NCBI GenBank assembly: GCA_036003885.1
Contig: DASYSA010000294.1
Location: 1-13,133 of the forward strand
DNA: 13,133 nt
Direction of reading: 5' to 3'
Origin: DASYSA01 sp036003885
GTDB lineage: Bacteria > Acidobacteriota > Blastocatellia > UBA7656
The translations under genes were made by a program, and so were the position numbers. The notes below the pieces were generated by a model that was given only the letters and a program-made list of their open reading frames with translations, ran no database searches and was not told the DNA's origin. Shown here in pieces: positions 1 through 8,261 of the stretch; position 1 is the stretch's first letter; each line of letters opens with the position of its first letter.

Positions 1-192
1 CGCGCCACCTCACTGAAGTGAAGCGTTAATGAGGCGGGTGATCATCAAGCAAAGGTGGAGCGAATGAGTCAAGAGTGTGACCCGCCGCTAGTCCCAGTTT
101 CAATTACACTCAGTTCAAAGAGCGAAGGGATCATTCTCACACACACGGATCGCGCCGGTGGATAACTACCTCCCTGTTCCGCCCGAATCCTC
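1..192. other. Left margin, downstream of ADOP D, no assigned gene
   Basis: The 192 bases after the ADOP D stop hold no recognisable gene. A 33-codon plus-strand frame (64-165) has a good upstream AAGGTGGAG, but its peptide resembles nothing I know and it is very short. Inverted heptanucleotides GGCGGGT and ACCCGCC occur near 33 and 82. No heptamer repeat is seen here, unlike most of the other gaps. Confidence 0.35.
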
Positions 193-2568
193 CTATTCGT
201 ATCTCAGCGCGACCATTGGGTCCACCCTCGTCGCTCGGCGAGCAGGCACGAAACTGGCCGCCAGAGCCACTACTGTCAGGACCACTGGAAGCACGATAAA
301 GATCAGGGGATCAGTTGTGCTGACACCAAAAAGCAGGCTCGACATCACTCGCGTTGCCGCGACAGCACCCCCCACCCCGACAATCACTCCTACAAGCGAG
401 AGCAAAAGCGCATGGCCCAGTACGATCCTGAAGACGTCGCCCGATCTCGCTCCGAGCGCCATGCGAATGCCGATTTCGCGAGTACGCTGAGTTACCAGAT
501 ATGACATCACACCATAGAGCCCGACGGCCGCCAGCACCAGCGCCAGCGCCGCAAATAACGAAAGCAGGATCGCGTTGAAACGAGGATTTGCCACCGACTC
601 GGTCACCAGGCGCCGCATCGTCTGCACGTTGACCGCGCTGAGATTAGAATCCGCCGATGACACAGCTCCGCGCACGCCGGCAATGAAGGCGGCCGGGTCG
701 GACGCAGTCCGCACCATCACATACGACCAGAGGAATGGCGTTTGCGGGAAGGGCGTGTAGATTGCCTGCTGGCCTGGATCATCCAGCCCTTGATACTTGA
801 CGTCGCCGACGACTCCGACAATCGAGCGCCACTCGTCCGATTGGTCTGGGTTGATGAGCTTCAGATGCCGGCCGACTGCCTCTTCGTTCGGAAACAGCGT
901 TCGCGCCATGCTCCTGTTGATGATCGCAACTTTCGGCGCGCCATCAACATCGCGTTCGTCAAAGGCGCGACCCGCGATAACCGGAGTGCCGAGCGCCCGA
1001 AAATAGTCAGATGTGACTCCGAGAAAGTAAGCGGTATTCTCCCCCGGCCCTGTCAGGTCAAGGCCCTCGATCGCGAACCTCGTCCCACGCTGCGCAGTGA
1101 CTGGAGGGATCCCGCTGCCGCCTCCTGCCGCGACGATGCCCGGAATCTGCTGGATACGCGACAGCGTCTCTCGGAGAACGATCGCCCTCCGCTGCGCATC
1201 CTTGTAACGGAAAAGCTCGAGGTTCATCGTCATCAAGTTGTCGGCGACAAAACCCGGATCCGAACCCAACAACAAAGTGAAGCTCTTAATAAGTAGGCCT
1301 GCGCCGATCAAAACGACGAGCGACAGGGCGATCTCGGCGACGACCAGCGAGCTTCGCATCCGACTCCCAAGGACGCTTCCGCTCAGCGACCGGCCGCTCT
1401 CTTTCAGCGCATCGCTCAGATTGAATCGAGTCGCCTGGAGCGCGGGCACCACGCCGAACAGCACTCCGGTTAGAAGCGATGCGCCAAGTGTAAACAGCAG
1501 GACTGGAACATTGATGCCAACACTGCTGATTCTGGGAATGCCACCGGGGTTCAGGCTCACGAGTAGTTCGAGGCCCCATAGTGCGAGTAGAGATCCGAGC
1601 GCGCCGCCGACCACTGCGAGCAAGACACTTTCAGTCAGAAGCTGGCGAGCCACGCGCCACCTCCCTGCGCCGAGCGCCGCGCGAATGGCGATCTCTCGTT
1701 CGCGCGCGGTCGTGCGCGCGAGCATCAGGTTGGCGACATTCGCGCATGCAATCAGCAGAACGAATCCCACCGTGCCCAGCAGCACCAGCAGCGCAGGGCG
1801 GGTGCTGCCGACGATGCGTTCGTACAGCGGCGTGAATCTGATCTGAACGCCGGAGTTCGTATCAGGATGGTCTTGCTCGAGGCGTTTTGCGATCGAGTCT
1901 ACCTCAGATTGAGCTTGTGACGCGTTGACTCCGGGTTTCAGCCGGGCGAGCGCGCGAAAGATTCGAAGCTGCCGGTTCTCTGATTGCTGTGGCGCCTGGC
2001 TCAGGGCCGAGCCGAATGTGACCCAGAGCTTGTATTGAGAACTGGGAAACTGGAACTCGGGCGGCATCACGCCGACGATGGTGTGGCTGCGTCCGCTCAG
2101 GTCGACATTTCGCCCGAGCACCTTCTGATCGCCGCCGAAGCGCGCCTGCCACAAATCGTAACTCAGGACCACAAGCGGCTCACGATCTTCCTCCGCGCTG
2201 AATGTTCTGCCAAGTGCGGCCTGTCCCAGCATATTGAAGAAACCCGCCGATACCACGGCGCCCGGCGTCATCTCCGAGTCTCCCTCGACGGTCATGCTGT
2301 ACTGGTTGGTAGCCCAAATGGCCATCTCGTCGAAGGCCTGATTCGACTCCTTCAAATCGCGGTAATCAGGAACCGATAAGCCGGCTACCAAAATGCGGTC
2401 TGCGTCGTGGTAGGGTAACGGGCGCAATAGCACTCCGTACACAACGCTGAAGATCGCGGTGTTTGCGCCGATGCCGAGCGACAGCGCAATCACGGCAATG
2501 GCGGTGAAGCCGGGATTCTTGACCAGCATCCGAATGGCGTAGCGCAAGTCCTGTAGAAGTGTCTCCAT
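193..2568 (-). CDS. ADOP-family permease (ADOP D): duplicated MacB-core/FtsX protein
   Basis: This 791-residue inner-membrane protein has the full ADOP layout. Seen: an N-terminal cytoplasmic stub, TM1 at about 20-46 with the family signature LGIGANTAIFSVV, a first MacB-like periplasmic core (about 47-255), three FtsX helices (about 258-282, 308-335, 353-377), a further helix (about 406-428), a second periplasmic core (about 429-660), and three last helices (about 665-690, 715-738, 752-775). The paired cytoplasmic motifs REIAIRAALGA (291-301) and REIGIRMALGA (697-707) mark the two FtsX halves, and the C-terminus PARRATRVDPMVALRYE is typical. The ATG follows AGGAGA (2573-2578) at good spacing. 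Family knowledge: ADOPs resemble MacB/LolC/FtsX permeases but usually lack an adjacent ATPase, as here; substrate unknown. It is separated from ADOP C by a 525-base gap holding a gene remnant, so it may have its own promoter. No frameshift seen. Confidence 0.95.
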   Translation of the reverse strand: METLLQDLRYAIRMLVKNPGFTAIAVIALSLGIGANTAIFSVVYGVLLRPLPYHDADRILVAGLSVPDYRDLKESNQAFDEMAIWATNQYSMTVEGDSEMTPGAVVSAGFFNMLGQAALGRTFSAEEDREPLVVLSYDLWQARFGGDQKVLGRNVDLSGRSHTIVGVMPPEFQFPSSQYKLWVTFGSALSQAPQQSENRQLRIFRALARLKPGVNASQAQSEVDSIAKRLEQDHPDTNSGVQIRFTPLYERIVGSTRPALLVLLGTVGFVLLIACANVANLMLARTTAREREIAIRAALGAGRWRVARQLLTESVLLAVVGGALGSLLALWGLELLVSLNPGGIPRISSVGINVPVLLFTLGASLLTGVLFGVVPALQATRFNLSDALKESGRSLSGSVLGSRMRSSLVVAEIALSLVVLIGAGLLIKSFTLLLGSDPGFVADNLMTMNLELFRYKDAQRRAIVLRETLSRIQQIPGIVAAGGGSGIPPVTAQRGTRFAIEGLDLTGPGENTAYFLGVTSDYFRALGTPVIAGRAFDERDVDGAPKVAIINRSMARTLFPNEEAVGRHLKLINPDQSDEWRSIVGVVGDVKYQGLDDPGQQAIYTPFPQTPFLWSYVMVRTASDPAAFIAGVRGAVSSADSNLSAVNVQTMRRLVTESVANPRFNAILLSLFAALALVLAAVGLYGVMSYLVTQRTREIGIRMALGARSGDVFRIVLGHALLLSLVGVIVGVGGAVAATRVMSSLLFGVSTTDPLIFIVLPVVLTVVALAASFVPARRATRVDPMVALRYE

Positions 2569-2838
2569 GGATTCTCCTGATCGAGGTTTGGCCAGCGCGG
2601 ATTCTGCGTGCGCCCTTACGGCGAGCTTCCCTCGATCTCATTGGTATTTCCGGACTTAATGCCGAGGATTTCTAGCCAAGCAGCGTGCCACTCGCTGGAT
2701 TGATGGAAAGTGTTGAAGCGTCGGGGTCAATCCGGCCTTAAGAACGGCGGGAGTTACTTCATTGATGTGCGCTTACGGGATCGGACTTCCCATAACCGGG
2801 AATTGGCCACCGGTTAGGTACGCCATTGCTAACTGATC
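2569..2838. other. Non-coding gap upstream of ADOP D
   Basis: No convincing gene is seen between the Uma2 remnant and the ADOP D start. The stretch holds a 7-base perfect inverted repeat, TAACCGG (2793-2799) and CCGGTTA (2810-2816), around a 10-base loop. A promoter for ADOP D would be expected here; on the minus strand a TTGACC occurs but no good -10 box follows at normal spacing, so I do not call one. The absence of reading frames and the adjacent gene remnant suggest decayed or repeat-derived DNA. Confidence 0.4.
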
Positions 2839-2973
2839 TTAAAAAGACGGCTGCCTCGACACGTAGAGTTCTCCTTCGATCAGCTCGTATAGCTTGCCGT
2901 CGAGAGGCATCAACGCAAGGTCAGCGCTTGTGAACCGTGGTGGGGTCGTCACCTTTTCATTTATCTCAGCCAT
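2839..2973 (-). pseudogene. Remnant of a Uma2-family (DUF820) endonuclease gene, N-terminus only
   Basis: A 44-codon frame from ATG at 2971-2973 to TAA at 2839-2841, preceded by GGTGGAG. The peptide contains the N-terminal Uma2 hallmark: a start like FTSADLALMPLDG (residues 14-26) followed by YELIEGELYVSRQPSF (29-44), which corresponds to the family consensus tyr-glu-leu-ile-(asp/glu)-gly-glu-leu followed by a Pro-Ser segment. Intact Uma2 proteins are usually near 180-200 residues and carry the PD-(D/E)XK nuclease core after this point; here it stops exactly where the core should begin, and I see no clear continuation in any frame downstream. Uma2 genes are often found in large families in mobile or accessory DNA. 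I infer a decayed or deleted copy, not a working enzyme. Confidence 0.7.
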
Positions 2974-3061
2974 ATCTCCACCGAGAGCGTATCTGGCGGA
3001 CAGCTTAATGGGAAAGCTCGGGTTCCCGCAACTTGATGGGGATCCGATTGCGCGTCAGCTT

Positions 3062-3088
3062 CGAAACGCAAACGCGAAACGCGAAACG
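3062..3088. repeat. Heptamer repeat, single CGAAACG-type arm after ADOP C
   Basis: Four near-tandem units on the plus strand: CGAAACG (3062-3068), CAAACG (3069-3074, one base short), CGAAACG (3075-3081) and CGAAACG (3082-3088), five bases beyond the ADOP C stop. It is the same family as the arms at 5564-5681 and 8168-8258, but I find no facing arm in the 525-base gap, so it may be half of a disrupted element. Confidence 0.75.
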
Positions 3089-3093
3089 ATCCG

Positions 3094-5541
3094 TCACTCG
3101 TGTCTCAGGGCCACTATTGGCTCTATATTCGTTGCTCGGCGAGCCGGAATGTAGCATGCCAGAATGGTGGCTAGGCAAAGAGCTACTGCGACGCCTGCGA
3201 AGATCATCGGATCCGTCGCCTGCACCTGGAACAATAGACTCTTGAGAAAGTCGGTCACCCACAACGCCCCCAGCAGGCCAGTTCCAACTCCGATCAGGGA
3301 GAGCTTCATCCCCTGTCCCAGCACCAATCGAAGAACGGCTCCCGGCTGCGCTCCCAGCGCCAGCCGAATGCCAAACTCATGGATTCGATTGTTGACGTTG
3401 AGCGACATCACGCCATAGATTCCTACCACCGCCAGCAACAGAGCGGTTAGAGCGAAACCCGCCAACAGCAGATTGGTCAAGCGTTTCGTGCTGAGCGAGC
3501 CGGATACCGCCTCTTCCATCGTCCTCACTTCGAAGAGAGGCAGTTCCGGATCCAGGGCCGACACCTGGCTCCTGACTGTAGCGGTCAAGGTCTCGGGCTT
3601 AATCGCGGTCCGCGCAACCAGGTACATCGATGACTGGACGTGTTGCGAAACCGGCCAGTACACGTAGTCCCGTGAATCCTCGTCGAGGCGCCGGTGTTTG
3701 ACCGAGGCAGCGACACCCACGACCGTCATGAGGGAATCCTTACTCCAGGAAAAGCGAATGCGCTTTCCAACTGGTTCCTCATTCGGCCAATGTGCGCGGG
3801 CAAACTTTTCGTCCACGATTGCGACACGCAACGAAGTTTCGGTGTCGGTATTCTGGAAGGCTCGGCCCTTGAGGATCGGAATCCCCATTGCTTTGAAGTA
3901 GCCGGGAGACACATCGCGCCACCACGTGGTCGGAATCTGCTCACCCGGCATCGTCTCGTGTCCCTCGATGGCGAACACATTTCCATCGCCGCCCCCGAAA
4001 AAGGGCAACCTCTGGCACAGCCCGGCGACCTGTACACCTGGCAGGTTTTCCACCCGTTCCAGGAGCTGCCTGTAGAACTGACGGATCTGAGCGTCGTTTG
4101 CGTACTGTTGCGACGGCAGTTCCAGTCTTCCGACCCACACATTCTCCGCGCGGAACCCGGGATCGACGGATTGCAGATTCCTGAAACTCTCGAGCAGCAG
4201 TCCTGCTCCGACAAGCAAGACAAGCGACAGAGCGATCTGGGCGATCACGAACCCGTTGGTGAGCCGTCGGCTCGATCCCGATGCCGAGCTGCGCGTGCCT
4301 TCCTTCATCGCTTCATGAAAGTTGACGCGCGAAGCCCGCAGCGCAGGGGCCAGGCCGAACAACAGACCTGTGAGGAGAGCCAGACCGAGGGTGAAAAGCA
4401 GCACCCTCAGATCGATTTGAACCTGCTCAATTCGAGGAATGGAGATCGATGAGAGGTGTAGCTGCTCGATTCGCGAGCCCTCCGTCAGCGAAAGATTCTT
4501 GAGCACCTGAACACCCGAGAATGCCAGCACTAATCCCAGCCCGGAACCCATTAGCGACAGGAGCACGCTTTCGGTCAGTAGTTGCCGGACGATTCGGAAG
4601 GAGCTCGCGCCGAGGCATTCCCGGACGGCAATCTCCCGTGAGCGCGTCGCGGCCCGACCCAGCAGAAGGTTTGCGATGTTCGCGCAGGCGATCAGTAAGA
4701 CCAGACCTACCGCGCCCAGCAAAACCAGAAGAGGCGTGCGGACCTCTCCAACGATCAATTGCTCGAGCGGCCTCACCATAAATAAGAGATCCGACCCTGC
4801 CTTGCCGAAACCGCGCTGCTGCGCGATGTCGTTCCACAGCGTGCTGATCTCGCGTTCTGCGTCCGCGGCTGTGACGCCGGGCCTGAGGCGGCCAATCGGT
4901 TCGATATACCAATAGTCGAAGGTTTGAGGATTCAGTCCTACTGGAATCCAGAGGTCGGTATGGTCAGGAAAGTCGAAGCCGCGCGGCATGATCCCGACAA
5001 CGTTGGTGGGGATACCGTTGAGATCGAACGATTGCCCAACGATCTCCGGGTCGCCGCCGAAACGTCGCTGCCACAGGTTGTAGCTCAGGATGGTTACGTT
5101 GTTGTTGCCGGGTCTGTCCTCTTCTTCGAGAAACGTGCGACCGTAGAGCGGTTGCTGACCGAGCAGCTGAAAGAAGTCATAGGTGGCGACTGTGCCGCTG
5201 AGGCGCCCTGGCTCTCCGCTGCCGGTGAGGTTAAACCCCGTTCCGCTGTCGTACGCCGCTATCCCTTCAAACGTTTGGCTATGTTCGCGAAAGTAGGCGA
5301 CGAGTCCCTCCGTCCACTCCATTGTGCGCAGGCCTTCGTCGGGGGAGGAAATAAGGAACGTCATCAACCGATCGGGTTGGGCGAAAGGAAGGGGCCGGAG
5401 CAGTACGGCATGCACGACGCTGAAGATGGCGGTGTTCGCTCCGATGCCCAGGGCAAGAGTAAACACAGCCACTGCGGTGAAGCCAGGATTCTTAGAGAGC
5501 ACCCGCAGTCCGTAACGCAGGTCGTGAAGGATCGTATTCAT
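3094..5541 (-). CDS. ADOP-family permease (ADOP C) with a 13-residue internal duplication
   Basis: An 815-residue duplicated MacB-core/FtsX permease, predicted inner membrane with eight helices: about 20-46, 268-292, 318-345, 378-400, 428-450, 687-713, 740-763 and 778-797. Two large periplasmic domains lie between helices 1-2 and 5-6. The FtsX motifs are REIAVRECLGA (302-312), unusual in having Glu-Cys where the other copies have Ala-Ala, Ala-Ile or Leu-Ala, and HEFGIRLALGA (721-731). Compared with ADOP D, the loop between helices 3 and 4 is 13 residues longer and holds RIEQ twice (357-360 and 370-373), which points to a short in-frame duplication. The ATG follows GAGGAG (5545-5550) with only 3 bases between. 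No ATP-binding partner is encoded nearby. Heptamer repeats lie on both sides of the gene. The family call is firm; transport activity and substrate are not known. Confidence 0.95.
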   Translation of the reverse strand: MNTILHDLRYGLRVLSKNPGFTAVAVFTLALGIGANTAIFSVVHAVLLRPLPFAQPDRLMTFLISSPDEGLRTMEWTEGLVAYFREHSQTFEGIAAYDSGTGFNLTGSGEPGRLSGTVATYDFFQLLGQQPLYGRTFLEEEDRPGNNNVTILSYNLWQRRFGGDPEIVGQSFDLNGIPTNVVGIMPRGFDFPDHTDLWIPVGLNPQTFDYWYIEPIGRLRPGVTAADAEREISTLWNDIAQQRGFGKAGSDLLFMVRPLEQLIVGEVRTPLLVLLGAVGLVLLIACANIANLLLGRAATRSREIAVRECLGASSFRIVRQLLTESVLLSLMGSGLGLVLAFSGVQVLKNLSLTEGSRIEQLHLSSISIPRIEQVQIDLRVLLFTLGLALLTGLLFGLAPALRASRVNFHEAMKEGTRSSASGSSRRLTNGFVIAQIALSLVLLVGAGLLLESFRNLQSVDPGFRAENVWVGRLELPSQQYANDAQIRQFYRQLLERVENLPGVQVAGLCQRLPFFGGGDGNVFAIEGHETMPGEQIPTTWWRDVSPGYFKAMGIPILKGRAFQNTDTETSLRVAIVDEKFARAHWPNEEPVGKRIRFSWSKDSLMTVVGVAASVKHRRLDEDSRDYVYWPVSQHVQSSMYLVARTAIKPETLTATVRSQVSALDPELPLFEVRTMEEAVSGSLSTKRLTNLLLAGFALTALLLAVVGIYGVMSLNVNNRIHEFGIRLALGAQPGAVLRLVLGQGMKLSLIGVGTGLLGALWVTDFLKSLLFQVQATDPMIFAGVAVALCLATILACYIPARRATNIEPIVALRHE
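4423..4475 (-). repeat. In-frame 39-base duplication within ADOP C
   Basis: Plus-strand 14-mers at 4423-4436 and 4462-4475 match at 12 of 14 bases with a 39-base offset. They encode RIEQ at residues 370-373 and 357-360 of ADOP C. The loop is 13 residues longer than the matching loop of ADOP D, the same as the repeat offset, which fits a past tandem duplication of 39 bases that has since diverged. Confidence 0.55.
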
Positions 5542-5563
5542 AGGCTCCTCGTTGAACGTCTTA

Positions 5564-5681
5564 TGTTTTGCGTTTTAGGTTTTACGTTTCGCGTACGTCG
5601 CGCTGCTTCGTTGTGTCTACCTTCGACGGTCACCTTACGAGCAACGGCAGACGCGAAACGTAAAACGCAAAACGTTAAACG
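5564..5681. repeat. Inverted pair of heptamer-repeat arms between ADOP B and ADOP C
   Basis: The left arm has four units in strict 7-base register: TGTTTTG, CGTTTTA, GGTTTTA, CGTTTCG (5564-5591). The right arm has four inverted units: CGAAACG, TAAAACG, CAAAACG, TTAAACG (5654-5681). The arms pair when one whole 7-base unit in the left arm is bulged out, giving a stem of over 20 base pairs around a loop of about 60 bases. The right arm directly abuts the ADOP B stop codon. There is no T-tract after it on the minus strand, so it is not a standard terminator. Confidence 0.85.
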
Positions 5682-8153
5682 TTATTCATGCCGAAGCGCG
5701 ATCATCGGATCGACCTTAGCCGCCCGGCGTGCAGGCAGGTAGCAGGCCAGCAGCGCAGAAATAACCATCAGCAGCGAGGTGACTGCAAGCGCTATGGGGT
5801 CGATTGGGCTCACGCCATAGAGCAGGTTGGACAGCAGTCGAGCCAGGACTATGGCTGCGCCGAGTCCGGCCGCCATTCCAACCAGCACCGGCGTCATGCC
5901 CTGTTTGACGATGAGCTTGAACACCTTTCTGGAATCGGCTCCCAGAGCCATTCTTAGCCCCATCTCGCTCCTTCGCTGGTCGACTGAGTAAGATACCACG
6001 CCATATATCCCTGCCGCCGATAGAACCAGGGCAAGCGTCGCGAACAAGCCAAGCAACACAGTGTGAAGCCGGCGTTGGAAAACCGCCTCTGAAAAGACCT
6101 GACCGATGGTCTTTACTTCGGTGACGGGCTGATCCCCATCGACGGCGAGAAGCTCCTGACGCACGAGCCCTGCGAGGCCTGCGTTGGAAGGCCCAGCACG
6201 CACTACCAAGCGCATCAGGCGCGAGGGATTCTGAGAGTAAGGAAGGTAGATTTGTCCCGGCCTTGGCTCGCCCGCCAGCTCTTCCGTAACATTCCGTGCA
6301 ATTCCTGCGATTGTCGCCCACGAGTTTGCCGAGGTTGCCGACTCCGCCGCATTGGGCCGCCACGGCGCCCGGGATGCAGGGAAGTTGAGCCTGATGCGCT
6401 TGCCGATCGGATCTTCACCCGGCCAGTGGCGCCTGGCTAAAGACTCGCTGATGGTCACTACCGGTGGTTTGTCGGCCGCGTCTCCGGCGTCGAAGTGACG
6501 ACCTGCCAGGAGAGGGATCTCCATCGCCCGAAAATAGTTCGGATCGATGACGCAATAGTCCGCTACAGGCTCGTCAGCAGGCTCGGGGACAGGGCGGCCT
6601 TCGATGGTGAATCTCACAGTGTCGCCCCAACCGGTCAGCGGAAGAAAGTTGATCGCACTTGCTGCCTCCACTCCGGGAATGCGTTCGATTCGTTCAAGCG
6701 ACTGCCGATAGAACTCGGCAACCTGGTGACCTTGAGTGTAGCGCGCCTCGGGCAACCAGACCTGCATGGTCAAGACGTTCTCGATGTTGAAACCGGGGTC
6801 GATTGAAATAATCTTGAAGAAGCTCCTGATGAGCAGCCCGGTTCCTGCCAGCAGCGCCATCGCCAGAGAGACCTCCGCTACTATGAGCAGGTCTCGAGAA
6901 CGGCGCCCATGAGTCGAGATCGAGCTGTTTCCCCCTTCCTTGAGCGCTTCGACCAGGTTGGGCTTCGAAGCCCTCGACGCCGGAGCAAGACCGAAGACAA
7001 TTCCCGTCAGAATTGATGCGCCGAATGTGAAGGCGAGCACCGTCGGATCTATTCTGATCTGTGAGGCGCGCGGGACTTCATTCATGCCCGCCGGCAGAGC
7101 TGCCTTCAGTAGATCTATGCTCCAGAGCGCGGCCAGGAGACCCAGCATTCCGGCGGGTATCGACAACAACAGGCTCTCGGTCAGGAATTGTCTGACGAGC
7201 CGCACTCGTCCTGCTCCGAGCGCGAGCCGGATTGCGATCTCCCTCTGCCGCCGGACGGCTCTAGCGAGCATGAGGTTCGCAATATTGACGCACGCGATAG
7301 CGAGGATGAAGGAGACCGATACGAGTAAAACGGCGAGAGCCGGACGCAGCCTTTCAGTCTGATGCTCCTGCATCGTCGTGACCAGGGCTGTTAAGCCTGC
7401 ATTTGTCGCCGGGTTTTCCCTTGCCAGATTGGCGGCGACTGAGCTCATCTCCGCCTGAGCCTCATCGCGCGATACGTCGGCCTTGATCCGTGCGAAGACG
7501 ATGATCGAGCGATCATCCCGGCGCAGTCCTTCACGCTCCAGAGCGAACGGCATCCAGAGATCGTACTGGCGACTGGTGCCGAACAGATTGAAGTCGGAGG
7601 GCAACACCCCAAGGACGTTGAACGGGATGTTGTCGATGTTGATCATCTGGCCGATTATCGTTGGGTCGGAGCCGTAGCGCCTCTCCCAGAGACCATGGCT
7701 CAAGACGACCACCTGATCGTGCCCGGCCCTCTCTTCCTCGGGCAGAAAAGCGCGACCCAGGGCAGTCTGGACACCAAGCACTTGGAAGAAGTTTGCCGAC
7801 GCACGAACGCCCCATACCTGCTCAGGCTCGTCGCTTCCCTTGAGGGTATAAAACCACGTGCGCCAGGCCGACATTCCATCGAAGGAGTGGGCTTGATCTC
7901 TCCAGTCGAGGAAATTGAGAGGGGAAACGATCTCTTCTTTTATTCCTTTGCCTGGGTTCGCCTCCCAGATCATCACGAGCCGGTCAGGATCTTTGAAGGG
8001 AAGGGGACGAATTAGCACGGCGTTGATCACGCTGAATATGGCCGTATTGGCGCCGATACCCAACGCGAGCGCGAGCACGGCGACAGCAGAGAACGCCGGA
8101 CTGTTCGCGAGCGTGCGAATACCGTAACGAAGGTCTAGCCACAAGCTAGGCAT
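5682..8153 (-). CDS. ADOP-family permease (ADOP B)
   Basis: An 823-residue ADOP, the longest here. Predicted helices at about 20-46, 270-294, 319-347, 370-392, 420-442, 695-721, 747-770 and 785-804, with two periplasmic MacB-like cores between helices 1-2 and 5-6. FtsX motifs are REIAIRLALGA (304-314) and SEMGLRMALGA (729-739). The C-terminus PARRAAKVDPMIALRHE matches ADOP C and D. The second periplasmic domain carries an Ala/Ser/Pro-rich stretch at about 590-611 that ADOP C and D lack; ADOP A has a shorter extension there. The ATG at 8151-8153 starts the conserved LDLRYGIRTLA segment, so it is probably right, but the bases upstream show no clear Shine-Dalgarno (only a weak GAGCAG about ten bases away), unlike the other genes. 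The stop codon directly abuts an arm of the inverted heptamer repeat at 5654-5681. It lies 108 bases downstream of ADOP A and may be on the same transcript. Confidence 0.95.
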   Translation of the reverse strand: MPSLWLDLRYGIRTLANSPAFSAVAVLALALGIGANTAIFSVINAVLIRPLPFKDPDRLVMIWEANPGKGIKEEIVSPLNFLDWRDQAHSFDGMSAWRTWFYTLKGSDEPEQVWGVRASANFFQVLGVQTALGRAFLPEEERAGHDQVVVLSHGLWERRYGSDPTIIGQMINIDNIPFNVLGVLPSDFNLFGTSRQYDLWMPFALEREGLRRDDRSIIVFARIKADVSRDEAQAEMSSVAANLARENPATNAGLTALVTTMQEHQTERLRPALAVLLVSVSFILAIACVNIANLMLARAVRRQREIAIRLALGAGRVRLVRQFLTESLLLSIPAGMLGLLAALWSIDLLKAALPAGMNEVPRASQIRIDPTVLAFTFGASILTGIVFGLAPASRASKPNLVEALKEGGNSSISTHGRRSRDLLIVAEVSLAMALLAGTGLLIRSFFKIISIDPGFNIENVLTMQVWLPEARYTQGHQVAEFYRQSLERIERIPGVEAASAINFLPLTGWGDTVRFTIEGRPVPEPADEPVADYCVIDPNYFRAMEIPLLAGRHFDAGDAADKPPVVTISESLARRHWPGEDPIGKRIRLNFPASRAPWRPNAAESATSANSWATIAGIARNVTEELAGEPRPGQIYLPYSQNPSRLMRLVVRAGPSNAGLAGLVRQELLAVDGDQPVTEVKTIGQVFSEAVFQRRLHTVLLGLFATLALVLSAAGIYGVVSYSVDQRRSEMGLRMALGADSRKVFKLIVKQGMTPVLVGMAAGLGAAIVLARLLSNLLYGVSPIDPIALAVTSLLMVISALLACYLPARRAAKVDPMIALRHE

Positions 8154-8167
8154 AAAAGCGCGCTGCT

Positions 8168-8258
8168 CGTTTTACGTTTTAAGTTTTGCGTTTTACGTTC
8201 TGCTCATATTGTTTGTCGTTTCTCGTTCCGTAAAACGCTAAACGTAAAACGCGAAACG
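8168..8258. repeat. Inverted pair of heptamer-repeat arms between ADOP A and ADOP B
   Basis: Left arm: CGTTTTA, CGTTTTA, AGTTTTG, CGTTTTA, CGTTCTG (8168-8202), five units in register. Right arm: TAAAACG, CTAAACG, TAAAACG, CGAAACG (8231-8258), four inverted units in register. The loop between is about 28 bases. The element fills almost the whole 108-base gap and lies close upstream of ADOP B, whose ribosome-binding site is weak. Confidence 0.85.
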
Positions 8259-8261
8259 TTC

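Noticed and set aside
64..165. A 33-codon plus-strand frame with a good ribosome-binding site
   Set aside because: Too short, no recognisable sequence, and opposite in direction to every supported gene; kept only as a note on the margin.
2810..2819. Possible integron attC core (GTTAGGT fits GTTRRRY)
   Set aside because: No matching inverse core lies at a plausible distance and there is no paired inner-site structure; one 7-base match to a degenerate consensus is expected by chance.
3062..3088. CRISPR array suggested by closely spaced repeats
   Set aside because: Units are 7 bases long with no spacers; the period and layout do not fit CRISPR.
3005..3262. An 85-codon minus-strand frame running from within the ADOP C 3' end into the gap
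   Set aside because: It overlaps ADOP C in another frame and reads through the heptamer arm; no homology signal, unlike the Uma2 remnant just beyond it.
3694..4452. A 252-codon plus-strand open frame opposite ADOP C
   Set aside because: It runs antisense to a clear permease gene, shows no recognisable domain, and its composition is what GC-rich codon bias produces on the opposite strand.
5564..5681. Reading the inverted heptamer arms as Rho-independent terminators
   Set aside because: The stems are AT-rich with long loops and no T-tract follows on the transcribed strand, so the usual terminator pattern is not met.
4924..5742. A 272-codon plus-strand open frame spanning the ADOP C start and the heptamer gap
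   Set aside because: It is antisense to ADOP C, then reads straight through the inverted heptamer repeats, giving a low-complexity Lys/Arg-rich tail; no family resemblance.
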